From the NCBI GenBank assembly GCA_040390855.1, contig JAZJXO010000030.1, positions 1-54,727 on the forward strand: a stretch of 54,727 nucleotides of DNA. The letters are read 5' to 3'. The notes beneath the pieces are model-generated. The model saw only the letters and a program-made list of their open reading frames with translations. It had not been told where the DNA came from and did not search any database. This document shows, in pieces, positions 8,699 to 17,920 of the stretch (the stretch's first letter is position 1; each line of letters begins with the position of its first letter). Position numbers and translations under genes: made by a program. Source of the DNA: Parvibaculum sp040390855 (GTDB taxonomy: Bacteria; Pseudomonadota; Alphaproteobacteria; Parvibaculales; Parvibaculaceae).

Positions 8699-8900
8699 GG
8701 CCGACACCCTAACGGGGGGTAAACGGTGCCCGCAAGGTTCGCCACCCTGTTGCCCGCGTGGCGCATTGTCACGGAAATAACATCACATCAGGTCAGGACA
8801 AGGCCAATGACGACCACGAGGTCTTGGGTTTTCATCCGAATTTGGTCATGCTGCGGCAACAGAAAATGAAAGACGCAGGCGGGGGACGCCAACGGGGGGG

Positions 8901-11057
8901 ATGATCGTGACATTAGATTTCGGTCAGACGGCAAAGCGCAAGACGCATTCGGTGCGGGGCTTGGCGCTCGGCCTGCTCGCGCTGCCGGTGGCAGCGCTCG
9001 CTACCGCAAGCGCTCACGCGGCTGATAAAAAGCCCGCACAACTCTCGCACGATGATGATGCGACGCTGGATGAGCTTGTCGTCACCTCCACCGGTTATGG
9101 CGAGACGCGCGCGACCCATGCGAGCAATATCTCCAAGATCAGCGCGCCGACCATCTACTTTTCAAAAACCGAACAACCGGCCGAACTTCTGAATCGCGCG
9201 GCAGGCCTCGGCATCGAACAGGGATCGGGCGTCGAGCACCTCACTGCTATCCGCTCGCCTGTGCTGACCGGCGGCGCGGGCGCGGGCTCGTTTCTCTATC
9301 TCGAAGACGGCGTGCCGATGCGCGCGGCTGGCTTCGGCAATAATAATGCCCTGATGGAAGCGATGACCGAGGAAGCGGGCGGCATTGAAATCGTCAAGGG
9401 CCCGGGCTCAGCGCTTTACGGATCGAACGCCGAACACGGGCTCATCAATGTGTTGAGCCGCGCGCCCGACGAAGACGGCGATGCCTCGCTCACCGGCTGG
9501 GCGGGCCCGCATGGCGTGCGCAATCTCGACGGCACGGCATCGACAACGATCAAAGGCGAGAACGGCACGAGCCATGGTGTACGCGGCAGCTTTGCACTCA
9601 ATGAAGACAAAGGCTGGCGCGTTGAAAGCGGCTACGGCCAGCAGAAGGGGCAGTTGCGTTATGACTACAATGCGCCGGACACGCGCATCCGCGCGACGCT
9701 CTCGGCGATCAACGTCAATCAGGAAACGGCGGGCTATATCACCGGCTATGAGAGTTACAAAAACAAAACGATTGCTGAATCAAACGCCAATCCGAATGCC
9801 TATCGCGACGCCTGGGCGATCCGCAGCGCCATCCGCATGGAGCATGACGTATCGACCAGCACGACCTTCGCATTGACACCCTATATGCGCACCAATGCGA
9901 TGAACTTCCTGATGCATTTCCAGCCCGGCGCCCCGATTGAAAACAGCGGCCACTGGTCGGGCGGTATGCTCTCAAGCCTCGAATATCGCCTGAGCGGCGG
10001 ACACAAGATCATCGTCGGCTTCGACACGGAATATACACAAGGCCGCCTCAATGAAACGCAGACGACAGCCTTCGTGACACCCGGCTACGCCACCGGCGTC
10101 CATTATGATTATGACGTGGATGCCGTTGTGCTCGCGCCCTATGTCCACACGGTCTGGGCCGTGGCACCAGCGACGGAAGTCACCGCCGGATTGCGCTATG
10201 AATATACGCGCTACGACTATGTGAATCACGCAGGGCCCACAAGCAGCGCGCTATATGCCGCAGACCGTTTCGCACGGCCCAATGATCGCGTGGATACATT
10301 CTCGAACGTGACACCGAAACTGGGCATCACGCATATTTTCTCGAACGAGTTTATCGGCTTTGCCAATGTCGCCCGCGCCGCACGCGCGCCGCAGACAACC
10401 GACCTTTATCGCTTGCAGAAAATTCCGGGCACGGCGGTCGCTGTTGATCCCGGCACGATCAAATCAGAAGTGCTGAACAGTCTCGAACTCGGCACACGCG
10501 GCACCATCAGCCGAACGGCCTATGAAGTTGCGACCTATTATATGGACAAGGACAGTTTCACTTTTCGCGACGCGGGCGGCAACACGATCACCAATGGCAA
10601 GACACGCCATATCGGCATTGAAGCGGAAATCTCGACGCCGCTCGTCTGGGGCTTCGATCTGGCGGCGAGCGGCACCTATGCGCGCCACAGCTATCGCTTC
10701 AACAATGCGGCGGAAGGCATCGTCGAAGGCAACGAAGTGGATACCGCACCCCGCACCATCGGCAATATACGACTGGGCTACAACTTCCTCGGTGATGCGG
10801 CGCGCATCGAAGCCGAATGGGTGCATATGGGCGAATACAAAACCGACGCTGCCAATCTGCATGACTATGCAGGCCATGACCTGATGAACCTGCGCGGCGA
10901 ATATGAAGTCACCGAAAACCTCTCGGTTTTCTCGCGCCTCAGCAATGTCTTTAACACGCGCTATGCCGACCGCGCCGATTTCACGACCTTTAGCGCCGAC
11001 CGCTATTTCCCCGGGGAAGGCCGCGCGCTTTATGCAGGCGTCACGGTGCGCTACTGA
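8901..11057 (+). CDS. TonB-dependent outer-membrane receptor
   Basis: A 718-residue receptor. It has an N-terminal signal sequence ending near SAHA, a TonB-box-like stretch DELVVTST, a plug domain with the typical IEIVKGPGSALYGSNA motif (about residues 160-175), and a long beta barrel ending in an aromatic residue (VTVRY). Such receptors import iron chelates, cobalamin or other scarce ligands using TonB energy. The ATG at 8901 follows a purine-rich GGGGGGG run. The 193-base leader shows no cobalamin riboswitch box and no Fur box that I recognise, so the ligand is open. The stop codon directly abuts that of the convergent autotransporter gene. No periplasmic binding protein or ABC genes are adjacent. 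Confidence 0.92.
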   Translation: MIVTLDFGQTAKRKTHSVRGLALGLLALPVAALATASAHAADKKPAQLSHDDDATLDELVVTSTGYGETRATHASNISKISAPTIYFSKTEQPAELLNRAAGLGIEQGSGVEHLTAIRSPVLTGGAGAGSFLYLEDGVPMRAAGFGNNNALMEAMTEEAGGIEIVKGPGSALYGSNAEHGLINVLSRAPDEDGDASLTGWAGPHGVRNLDGTASTTIKGENGTSHGVRGSFALNEDKGWRVESGYGQQKGQLRYDYNAPDTRIRATLSAINVNQETAGYITGYESYKNKTIAESNANPNAYRDAWAIRSAIRMEHDVSTSTTFALTPYMRTNAMNFLMHFQPGAPIENSGHWSGGMLSSLEYRLSGGHKIIVGFDTEYTQGRLNETQTTAFVTPGYATGVHYDYDVDAVVLAPYVHTVWAVAPATEVTAGLRYEYTRYDYVNHAGPTSSALYAADRFARPNDRVDTFSNVTPKLGITHIFSNEFIGFANVARAARAPQTTDLYRLQKIPGTAVAVDPGTIKSEVLNSLELGTRGTISRTAYEVATYYMDKDSFTFRDAGGNTITNGKTRHIGIEAEISTPLVWGFDLAASGTYARHSYRFNNAAEGIVEGNEVDTAPRTIGNIRLGYNFLGDAARIEAEWVHMGEYKTDAANLHDYAGHDLMNLRGEYEVTENLSVFSRLSNVFNTRYADRADFTTFSADRYFPGEGRALYAGVTVRY

Positions 11058-13679
11058 TCAGAACCGGATGGCAAGCTTCAATGCGCCTGTGTTGCTCATG
11101 TAGTCGGAACGGAACTCGCCGCCATATTCGACACCGACAGTGACGCTATCATTCGCCGCGAGGTCTGCTGTGACGCCGACGCCGAGCCCGTCTGACGCCA
11201 TTCGATCCGATGTGCTGATAAAGCCGACGCTTCCCGAAATACCGGAAACCGATAGCGGCGTGTCTTTGTAATCATGGAGCCAGCCGACGCGCAGCGCGGG
11301 CATCAGTTTGATGTCGCCCGTATCAAAGCTTGTCGCAAGCATCACGCCGATATCGTGGCGGATCTCTGCGGCAGATGAACTGTCAACCTCAAGATTGAAC
11401 GCGCCCGCACCCTGCTCGCTGTAGCTGTCGAGCGCAACATAAGCGCCGCGCAAAGCCGCATAAGGCGTGAGCGATGTTGTGTCTGACAAAGGCAGCGTGT
11501 AGCCGCCGCGCATTTCGCCGGTGATCTGGTCGCCGTCGTAATCCGATGTCGCAACAGCGGAAACCGTACTCACACCACGGCGCTGATCAAGGCGGGTAAG
11601 ACCATATGAAATCTGTCCGCTGAACTGCCAGCGGTCTGTCGCGGCCCATGCGCCGTAAGCGGTAATTGCATAGGCGTCAAGATCAACATCGGTGCCGTTG
11701 ATCTGATCGTCCGCGTCACCGGAACTGTTGAGCCAGCTCAGCGCGAGGCCCGCATTAATACCCCCTGAAACCGGCATGTCATAACCGACAATGACGCCGG
11801 AACTATTGCCATCGTAACCCGCAGTGCCCTCCGAAGTGTCGAGCGAGGAATCCGCGACAAGCACCTTGCCCCAGAGTGCGGAGGACGACGCGGGCGAGCC
11901 AGCCGCCATGCCGGACCCCAGTGAGGCGACGCCATCAGGCTTGTGCAAGGCCACCGCATCAATGACCGGCGAGATGGAATTGAGCGCGACTTGCTGTGCC
12001 GAAAGACCAAGCTGGTTATAGCTCTGGTCGATGCCGTCAATCGAGACGACAAAATCATACGACCCACCCATATCGACAATGTCATAGGACGTGTTGAAGC
12101 CTGTGATGCTCGTGGTGACGGAACCGGCGCTCACATTATCGGCAGAGAGAACGTGATAGGACTGGCCAATGGCAAAAGACGGCGCGCCGAGCGAGACAAG
12201 GGAGACGCGGCCTGCATCGAGATCGGCGTCCCCTGTCACGACATAGTGGCCATAAGTGGTGGGCGATGTGACGCCGAAGACCATATCGCCTGCCGACAGC
12301 ACGACGCGGGAGGTGATCGCCACTTCGTTGTTCACCTGCACATTGGCACCGGCAAAGCGCACATTGCCATTGCGAGCGAGGATCGTGTCATTGAGCAGAA
12401 GCAACCCGCTGCCAAAGGTGACGTCCTGGTCGATGGCGTTTAAGGCGACGTAAAAAGAGGGGGCACCAAAATTCGTATTGATAACACCCTGCACTCCGCC
12501 AAGCCCTGTCAAAACACCCCGCTTGCCCACACCGCCATTGATGGTAAGCGTCGCACCGTTGTCAGCGATAAGATCGCCTTCGATTGTACCGGAATTGACG
12601 AAACTATCGAAAGCAACTGTGGGTGCGACGACCGGATTATTCACATCGCCGCCAAAGTCGCCTGAACCCGATAAATTAATCTCGCCACGGATCAATCCGT
12701 CATTCACGAACGCGCCGACACCAAGCGGACCGGCAGCCAGGGCAATATTATCGCTGCGGATCGTGCCATTATTGATGAGTGTACCTACCCGCGTGGGACT
12801 TACATCAACGGCAACATCGCCCGATATCAATCCGTCATTCTGGATAAGGTCCGACGTTCCGAAGCTGGCGACATTCAATCCCTCGACAATACCGGTGATA
12901 TTTCCGCGATTTATGATTGTGTCAAAACTGACATTGTGCAACGCGTTGTAACCGGAAATCGTTCCGCCAACGTCATTTACTAACGTTCCGAACTTGCTGA
13001 TAAATATCCCGGCTTCACCGGCATTGCTGCCGCCGGAAATCGTGCCGCTATTATTAAGCGTCTCAATCCGGCCCGGCGAAAATATCCCCCAATTGGAACT
13101 GCTGATCGTGCCGCTATTATTCAGTGTGTCGATAGTGCCGTAATCAATATATACCCCGTCAATGCTCAATGACGTGGAACCGACAGCTAAAAATGAACCC
13201 GATATAAGTCCCGCATTGGTGACCACAGAGAGTTGCGACCCCGCATACAAGAGGCCGGCACTCGACCCCGAAATAATGCCCCCGGCCTCATTCGTGACTG
13301 CGCCCCCGTCAGGATTGATGATGTAAATCCCCGAAAGGGTGTCTGTGATGGCGCCACTGTTCACAATGGAACCGAAACCGCCGACAGTGTTTATGCCGTT
13401 ATAGGCAGGCGCTGTGATCGCGCCGTGATTGGTCAGCGTACCGCCACCGGGTGCCATGACTTCGATGGCATTGGCACCGCCGCCGTCAACCTCGCCGGTA
13501 TCCGTAATCAGAAAATCATCACCCGTCCAGCTCTGCGGGCCGACAGAACTGGTGATCTCTGTGTCTGCCGCCACCGCCACCTGCGGCACAAATAACGCAA
13601 CCAGAGCCGCAACAAGTGCGAGTGGGACAAGACCAGAAATATGTTGAAGACGAATGACACGAAGGATGGTCGGATTCAT
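11058..13679 (-). CDS. Autotransporter-domain adhesin-like protein with beta-helix passenger
   Basis: An 873-residue secreted protein. A signal peptide (residues 1-38, hydrophobic core LVPLALVAALVALFV) is followed by a passenger of about 500 residues made of short repeats of the type NSGTISG, SGTISG and NDGLISG, which suggest a right-handed beta helix. The last 270 residues form the type V barrel, beginning near ALWGKVLVADSS and ending in the canonical aromatic residue (LAIRF). I chose ATG 13679 because AAAGGG precedes it at good spacing and the signal peptide then starts directly; an upstream in-frame start at 13712 lacks both. Passenger function (adhesion, aggregation, surface display) is not readable; no protease or lipase motif was seen. 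Confidence 0.9.
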   Translation of the reverse strand: MNPTILRVIRLQHISGLVPLALVAALVALFVPQVAVAADTEITSSVGPQSWTGDDFLITDTGEVDGGGANAIEVMAPGGGTLTNHGAITAPAYNGINTVGGFGSIVNSGAITDTLSGIYIINPDGGAVTNEAGGIISGSSAGLLYAGSQLSVVTNAGLISGSFLAVGSTSLSIDGVYIDYGTIDTLNNSGTISSSNWGIFSPGRIETLNNSGTISGGSNAGEAGIFISKFGTLVNDVGGTISGYNALHNVSFDTIINRGNITGIVEGLNVASFGTSDLIQNDGLISGDVAVDVSPTRVGTLINNGTIRSDNIALAAGPLGVGAFVNDGLIRGEINLSGSGDFGGDVNNPVVAPTVAFDSFVNSGTIEGDLIADNGATLTINGGVGKRGVLTGLGGVQGVINTNFGAPSFYVALNAIDQDVTFGSGLLLLNDTILARNGNVRFAGANVQVNNEVAITSRVVLSAGDMVFGVTSPTTYGHYVVTGDADLDAGRVSLVSLGAPSFAIGQSYHVLSADNVSAGSVTTSITGFNTSYDIVDMGGSYDFVVSIDGIDQSYNQLGLSAQQVALNSISPVIDAVALHKPDGVASLGSGMAAGSPASSSALWGKVLVADSSLDTSEGTAGYDGNSSGVIVGYDMPVSGGINAGLALSWLNSSGDADDQINGTDVDLDAYAITAYGAWAATDRWQFSGQISYGLTRLDQRRGVSTVSAVATSDYDGDQITGEMRGGYTLPLSDTTSLTPYAALRGAYVALDSYSEQGAGAFNLEVDSSSAAEIRHDIGVMLATSFDTGDIKLMPALRVGWLHDYKDTPLSVSGISGSVGFISTSDRMASDGLGVGVTADLAANDSVTVGVEYGGEFRSDYMSNTGALKLAIRF

Positions 13680-14005
13680 ATTGAGCCCTTTGGCGACCGG
13701 CATGGCACGCAAGGTTTTGCACCGCGCGGCTTGCTGCCCGGTAAAGTCATGGTTGATTCAAATGTGAGGACGGCCCCAGCAGGTTTACCGTCTGCCCCTT
13801 ACAACCAATGCAACAACGCATAGAGTCGGCACAAGCCGCATTTGCCGGAGACCTCATGCAATACGTTAGTTTATTTGCCGTATGGCCACTGGATATTCAG
13901 CAAGTGACCTATTATTCATTCGGGAAATAAATGTTATTCAACATATGAATGACGAGATCTGCCGACGCTCGTCACAGATCCAGATCGGTACAAAAAGGCG
14001 CCATT
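13680..14005. promoter_or_regulatory. Divergent promoter region, autotransporter and LysR genes
   Basis: These 326 bases separate the two divergent start codons. The half nearer the LysR gene is AT-rich (about 13860-13960), unlike the flanks, as expected for promoters. The one clear motif is the palindrome annotated separately at 13936-13950. No convincing gene is present; an open frame at 13641-13823 has no protein features. Confidence 0.6.
13936..13950. promoter_or_regulatory. LysR-box-like palindrome upstream of the LysR gene
   Basis: ATTCA, five bases, TGAAT: a perfect 15-base inverted repeat containing the T-N11-A pattern typical of LysR binding sites. It lies about 56 bases upstream of the chosen GTG start of the regulator and overlaps an upstream ATG, which argues against using that ATG. 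Autoregulation, and control of the divergent autotransporter, are inferences. Confidence 0.45.
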
Positions 14006-14938
14006 GTGAATATCCGCGAGCTTGATCTCAATCTGCTACTTGTCTTTGACGCCGTTTACCGTGAGCGCAGCATCGGTGCGGCCGCACAAAAACTTGACCT
14101 ATCGCAACCGGCCGTAAGCAACGCACTGCGGCGTCTGCGTGATTTCACGGGCGATGCTCTGTTCTTCCGCTCGGGCAACACTATGAAGCCGACACGGGTT
14201 GCAACCACCCTCGCATTGCCGATCAGCCATGCACTCGCCTCTGTCGAAGACATATTGACATCCGTGCGCCAGTTTGATCCAGAAACCTCAACGCGCCATT
14301 TCCGCGTCGGCTTTAATGATCTCTACCGTTCGCTATTGGCCCCCGCGCTCGCCAATCTGTTTGAGCAGGAGGCCCCCAACGCCAAACTCGAATTCGTGCT
14401 GCAAAATCCTGACACGCCGCAACTGCTGAGTGACATCCGCAACGGCACAGTCGAAACCGCTATCATGCCTGCCGCCCATGTGGATGAGAGCATGAGCCAC
14501 GAAGCCCTGTTTGAGGAACAACTGGTCTTCACTGTCCGGTACAATCATCCCGCACTCTCGCTCCCCATGACGAGGGAAACACTCAACAATCTACGCTATG
14601 TGGTGACATCGGAAACCCATACGGCGCGAACGCTGGTGGAAGAGGCCCTGCGCAAGGCCGGTGTCACGCGCGACATCCGTTGCGTGATGCCGGATGTGAG
14701 CATCATTCCAGGCATTCTCGAAGTCACCGATCTTGTAGGCGTCACGGGTCTCGGTTTCATTCAGCGCCATCTGCCCGACCATGCACTCACCATTCTCAAG
14801 GCCCCTGTCGCCCTGCCGCGCATCAAAAGCTCGCTCGTCTGGGCCAAAAATTTCGACGAAGATCAGGGCCATAAGTGGCTGCGCAACCGTATAGGCCATA
14901 TCCTGAAAATTGCCACGAGTCTGAATAGTTCGGCTTGA
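14006..14938 (+). CDS. LysR-family transcriptional regulator
   Basis: A 310-residue LTTR. The N-terminal winged helix-turn-helix (about residues 4-63) contains LDLNLLLVFDAVYRERS and AAAQKLDLSQPAVSNALRRLR. A LysR substrate-binding domain follows (about 88-300). The phrase LDLNLL plus the NALRRLR helix resembles the NodD/NocR/PcaQ-like branch, but no effector can be named. I chose GTG 14006, preceded by AAAAAGG and putting the conserved LDLNLL six residues from the start. An ATG at 13949 would add 19 basic residues and lies inside a palindrome. It is divergent from the autotransporter gene, its likeliest target by the usual LTTR arrangement. Confidence 0.88.
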   Translation: MNIRELDLNLLLVFDAVYRERSIGAAAQKLDLSQPAVSNALRRLRDFTGDALFFRSGNTMKPTRVATTLALPISHALASVEDILTSVRQFDPETSTRHFRVGFNDLYRSLLAPALANLFEQEAPNAKLEFVLQNPDTPQLLSDIRNGTVETAIMPAAHVDESMSHEALFEEQLVFTVRYNHPALSLPMTRETLNNLRYVVTSETHTARTLVEEALRKAGVTRDIRCVMPDVSIIPGILEVTDLVGVTGLGFIQRHLPDHALTILKAPVALPRIKSSLVWAKNFDEDQGHKWLRNRIGHILKIATSLNSSA

Positions 14939-15128
14939 AGACCGTCGGGTATGCGTCGCATGGTAGCGCATGGCCTCGTCGCGCTGCACAACCGCTCGCG
15001 ACGAAGCGGGCCTTGATACAGGCCGTGGTCAGAAAACATGATCTGTCTTGATGATTGGTCAACAGGCCTTCTTGACGATAGTGTGAACCCGCCGATTGAC
15101 CCTGCCCGCCCACAACACAAAAAGGCTA

Positions 15129-16571
15129 ATGCAGTTTACCGCCGACATCTGGCCCTTTTTCCTCGCAACGATCCAGCTTGCCGCCATGCTCGGCGCGGCG
15201 GGCCATGCCATGCTGACCAAATCCGATGTGCGCTCGGCGGCAGGCTGGGTGGGGTTCATCCTGCTCGTGCCCTTTCTCGGCTGGCTCATCTATTTCCTCT
15301 TCGGCGTCAACCGTATCGAACGCCGCGCCCGCGAATTGCGCGGCCCCGCCCATGGGCTCCCGAAGATAGCCAGCACCGGCTTCACATTTGAACACGCCTC
15401 GCAGCAACGCGAGCTTGAAAGCCTCGCCCGCTTCGGCCAGAAGGTGCTGGGCGAGCGCTATGATGCAGGCAACACCATCGACGTGCTCACCAATGGCGAC
15501 GAAGCCTATCCCGCCATGATCGCCGCGATTGACGCCGCCGCGCGCTCCGTCGCGCTCGCGACCTATATTTTCAACAATGACAAAGCCGGAAAACTTTTTC
15601 TCGACGCGCTTTCGCGTGCGCTCGCCCGCGGTGTGCGTCTGCGCGTGCTGATAGACGGCGTGGGATCGTGGTATTCGCGCCCCTCGATCATTCCGGAACT
15701 GAAAGAGCGCGGCATCAACCATGCCCGTTTCCTCCATTCGTTCACACCCTGGCAGATGCCCTATCTCAACATGCGCAATCACCAGAAAATTCTGGTGGTG
15801 GACGGCACAACAGGCTTTACCGGCGGCATCAATATCTCCGAAGGCAATCTCGTCAAAGACCGCCCGAAAAAGCCGATCCTCGACCATCACTTCAAAGTCG
15901 AGGGGCCGGTCGTCGCCCAGCTCATGCGCACCTTCGCCTATGAATGGACCTTCACCACCGGCGAAATCCTCGACGGGCCGGACTGGTTTCCCCCACTCGC
16001 TATCCGCGCGCCCGCCGCCACCGATATAGTCGCCCGCGCACTCCCCGCCGGTCCCGATCAGGGCATCAATCCGATCCGCTGGACAATGCTCGCGGCCCTT
16101 GCCGAAGCACGCAGCTCGATCCGCATCGTGACGCCCTATTTCCTGCCCGATTCAACCCTGAGCACAGTCCTCTCGGTCGCGGCCATGCGTGGTGTTGAGG
16201 TCGATATTGTTCTGCCTGCCAATAATAATCTGCGCTTTGTCGATTGGGCCGCCACGCCGCAACTTGCATGGCTCATCGAAGCGGGCTGCCGCGTCTGGAA
16301 AACAACAGGCCCGTTCGAGCACACGAAACTTCTCACCATTGACGGCATCTGGTCGATGGTCGGGTCAGCCAACTGGGACGGGCGCAGCCTCAGGCTCAAT
16401 TTCGAGTTGAACCTCGAATGTTATGACCGCACCTTTGCCACCCGCCTCGACCGCCTGATCGACGCCAAGATCGCCACCGCGCGCGCCATCACCCGCAAGG
16501 ACATCACGTCCCGCCCGCTGCCTCTGCGCCTGCGCGATGCGGCTATTCGTCTAGCCTCGCCGTACCTTTAG
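15129..16571 (+). CDS. cls: Cardiolipin synthase (phospholipase D superfamily)
   Basis: A 480-residue membrane phospholipid synthase. Two N-terminal transmembrane segments (about residues 8-28 and 36-60) precede two PLD domains. Both catalytic HKD motifs are intact: HQKILVVDG from residue 218 and HTKLLTIDG from residue 398, each followed by the expected GG/GS-N residues. It condenses phosphatidylglycerol molecules, or PG with PE, to cardiolipin at the inner membrane. The chosen ATG at 15129 follows an AAAGG site; an upstream frame start at 15096 has none. A small GTACCT/AGGTAC hairpin overlaps the stop codon and has no T-tract. The gene is single, about 95 bases before the DUF883-like gene. 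Confidence 0.92.
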   Translation: MQFTADIWPFFLATIQLAAMLGAAGHAMLTKSDVRSAAGWVGFILLVPFLGWLIYFLFGVNRIERRARELRGPAHGLPKIASTGFTFEHASQQRELESLARFGQKVLGERYDAGNTIDVLTNGDEAYPAMIAAIDAAARSVALATYIFNNDKAGKLFLDALSRALARGVRLRVLIDGVGSWYSRPSIIPELKERGINHARFLHSFTPWQMPYLNMRNHQKILVVDGTTGFTGGINISEGNLVKDRPKKPILDHHFKVEGPVVAQLMRTFAYEWTFTTGEILDGPDWFPPLAIRAPAATDIVARALPAGPDQGINPIRWTMLAALAEARSSIRIVTPYFLPDSTLSTVLSVAAMRGVEVDIVLPANNNLRFVDWAATPQLAWLIEAGCRVWKTTGPFEHTKLLTIDGIWSMVGSANWDGRSLRLNFELNLECYDRTFATRLDRLIDAKIATARAITRKDITSRPLPLRLRDAAIRLASPYL

Positions 16572-16664
16572 GTACATCTCTGGGCTTTCATTTTGTCGTC
16601 AATGAGGCAATGCTGGTTTTAGCAAAAGCCGTGGGGGCGCAGCATACCGCAAGGACCATGAGCC

Positions 16665-16892
16665 ATGAGCGAAAAGACAACAAAAGCCAAAGCCGAAGCC
16701 GAGGCCGAAGAATTGAGCGCGACGCTCGGGGAAGAAGTGCGCGAGGAAATCCGCCTCGGTGCCGAAGTCCTGAGCGAGAAGGCACATGAAGGCATCAAAG
16801 AACTTGAAGATCTGATCAAAGAGCGCCCCGTCCAAAGTGTGCTGGTTGCCTTCGGTATCGGCTTCATTCTCTCACGTCTCCTATCCCGCTAA
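16665..16892 (+). CDS. DUF883/ElaB-YqjD-like tail-anchored small protein
   Basis: A 75-residue protein: a charged Ala/Glu/Lys-rich helix (residues 1-50), then KERPVQSVLVAFGIGFILSRLL, which is a short C-terminal membrane anchor with the family-typical ERP preceding it and a Gly-rich helix. E. coli YqjD and ElaB, the known relatives, are inner-membrane proteins that associate with ribosomes in stationary phase. It is 9 bases upstream of the YqjE-like gene, matching the yqjD-yqjE order of enterobacteria, so the two are very probably cotranscribed. Function in this organism is unknown. Confidence 0.8.
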   Translation: MSEKTTKAKAEAEAEELSATLGEEVREEIRLGAEVLSEKAHEGIKELEDLIKERPVQSVLVAFGIGFILSRLLSR

Positions 16893-16901
16893 AGGCGCAT
16901 C

Positions 16902-17435
16902 ATGGCCAATACATCTATAAAACTGAAACGTCTGGCCGAAGTTGAAATGCTCCGCGCCGAAATCAAAGCCCGTCGGGCCGGTCGGCGCCTGCTTATCAGC
17001 GGCGTCGGTCTTGTTGCAGGCGTCTTCGCACTTGTTTTCCTGACCTATGGCATCTTTCTCTGGGGAGCAGAACGCTTCGGCGCAATTTCGACGGCAATGT
17101 CAATCGGCAGCACATTGCTCGCAATCGCCATTTGCGCCATTGCAGTCGCTCTGGTCGGGCCTGGTCGCTCCGAGGAAATTGAAAGCGAGTTGGTGAAGCA
17201 CGCAATTGACAAAGCGCGCAACGATCTCCAACGGGATATTGATGCTCTGGAAGACCGCTTCGAGCGAGTGAGCAGCGGCCTCGCCAATCTGATTGACGGT
17301 CGCAAGGCCGGAGAGTCCAACGGCGCGGGCGGCAATATCAATCTTGCCGCCATCACGATGGTACTCTCGGCCGCCGGCGCGATGAGCCCGACGCTCAACC
17401 GCTATATCCAGCCGATCCTGAAAATCATCTCTTGA
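16902..17435 (+). CDS. Phage holin family / YqjE-like membrane protein
   Basis: A 177-residue protein with two adjacent hydrophobic helices (about residues 29-51 and 62-87), flanked by a basic N-terminus and an acidic coiled-coil-like segment (residues 95-135). The last 40 residues have a further weak hydrophobic stretch. The two-helix hairpin with a charged tail resembles the DUF1469 (YqjE, 'phage holin superfamily III') proteins, although no lysis genes are near and it is not phage-derived in context. The C-terminal extension is longer than in E. coli YqjE. It follows the DUF883-like gene by 9 bases. The assignment rests on layout more than on strong motifs. Confidence 0.65.
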   Translation: MANTSIKLKRLAEVEMLRAEIKARRAGRRLLISGVGLVAGVFALVFLTYGIFLWGAERFGAISTAMSIGSTLLAIAICAIAVALVGPGRSEEIESELVKHAIDKARNDLQRDIDALEDRFERVSSGLANLIDGRKAGESNGAGGNINLAAITMVLSAAGAMSPTLNRYIQPILKIIS

Positions 17436-17445
17436 AGACCGGCAA

Positions 17446-17461
17446 TAAGCGATACCGCTTA
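17446..17461. terminator. Short hairpin between convergent genes
   Basis: A 6-bp perfect stem TAAGCG/CGCTTA with a 4-base loop sits between the YqjE-like and nfeD stop codons and includes the latter. There is no strong T-tract on either side, so it is a weak or rho-assisted bidirectional terminator at best. Confidence 0.4.
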
Positions 17462-17902
17462 CGCTGTATCCACTGTGAGAATGCCGTCGCGCTCGCCTGT
17501 GACGCGCACGATGGAGCCTGCCGCCTGATCGGCACCGGAGACAAGCCAGAGCGTATCGCCGATCTTGATCTTGCCGCGCCCGTTCGCAATCGCCTGATCA
17601 AGCACATAAGTGTTGCCGACATAGGTTTGCGCGCGCTGATTGAGAAGCGGACTGTCCGACACAATCGGATGCTTCAAAAACCATTTGCGCGAAATATAAA
17701 CAGCAATGACCGACAGGATCGCAAAAAGCGCGATCTGCCCCGTAAGCGGCAAGGGGAAGACGAGCAGGATGAGCCCGACCAAGGCCGCCGCTGCTGCAAG
17801 CCAGATGAAAAAAATCCCCGGCACCAGCAGCTCCAGTATGCCGAGTGTCACTGCGACAATCCACCATGTCCACTCACCGAGCCCGTCGACAAATTCTTCC
17901 AT
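17459..17902 (-). CDS. NfeD family membrane protein
   Basis: A 147-residue protein. Three N-terminal hydrophobic segments (about residues 10-32, 34-50 and 54-72) are followed by a small C-terminal OB-fold-like domain (80-147) with the family's pattern of a GKIKIGDTLW turn. Short NfeD proteins partner SPFH/stomatin proteins, and here the SPFH gene lies 18 bases upstream on the same strand. The pair is thought to affect membrane microdomains and protein quality control. In other bacteria it is often called YbbK-YbbL/QmcA neighbours. The role in this organism is not shown by sequence. Confidence 0.86.
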   Translation of the reverse strand: MEEFVDGLGEWTWWIVAVTLGILELLVPGIFFIWLAAAAALVGLILLVFPLPLTGQIALFAILSVIAVYISRKWFLKHPIVSDSPLLNQRAQTYVGNTYVLDQAIANGRGKIKIGDTLWLVSGADQAAGSIVRVTGERDGILTVDTA

Positions 17903-17920
17903 GACCTTCCTGCCCTCTCG

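Noticed and set aside
8708..8900. Cobalamin riboswitch or Fur box before the TonB-dependent receptor
   Set aside because: I looked for a B12-box-like GCCACTG and for an AT-rich 19-base palindrome and found neither.
12400..13500. DNA repeats in the autotransporter passenger as a possible tandem repeat or CRISPR array
   Set aside because: The repetition is at protein level (NSGTISG type), with irregular unit lengths and no identical DNA spacers.
16902..17435. Holin-like protein as a sign of a prophage
   Set aside because: No endolysin, integrase or other phage gene is nearby; the pair with the DUF883-like gene matches yqjD-yqjE.
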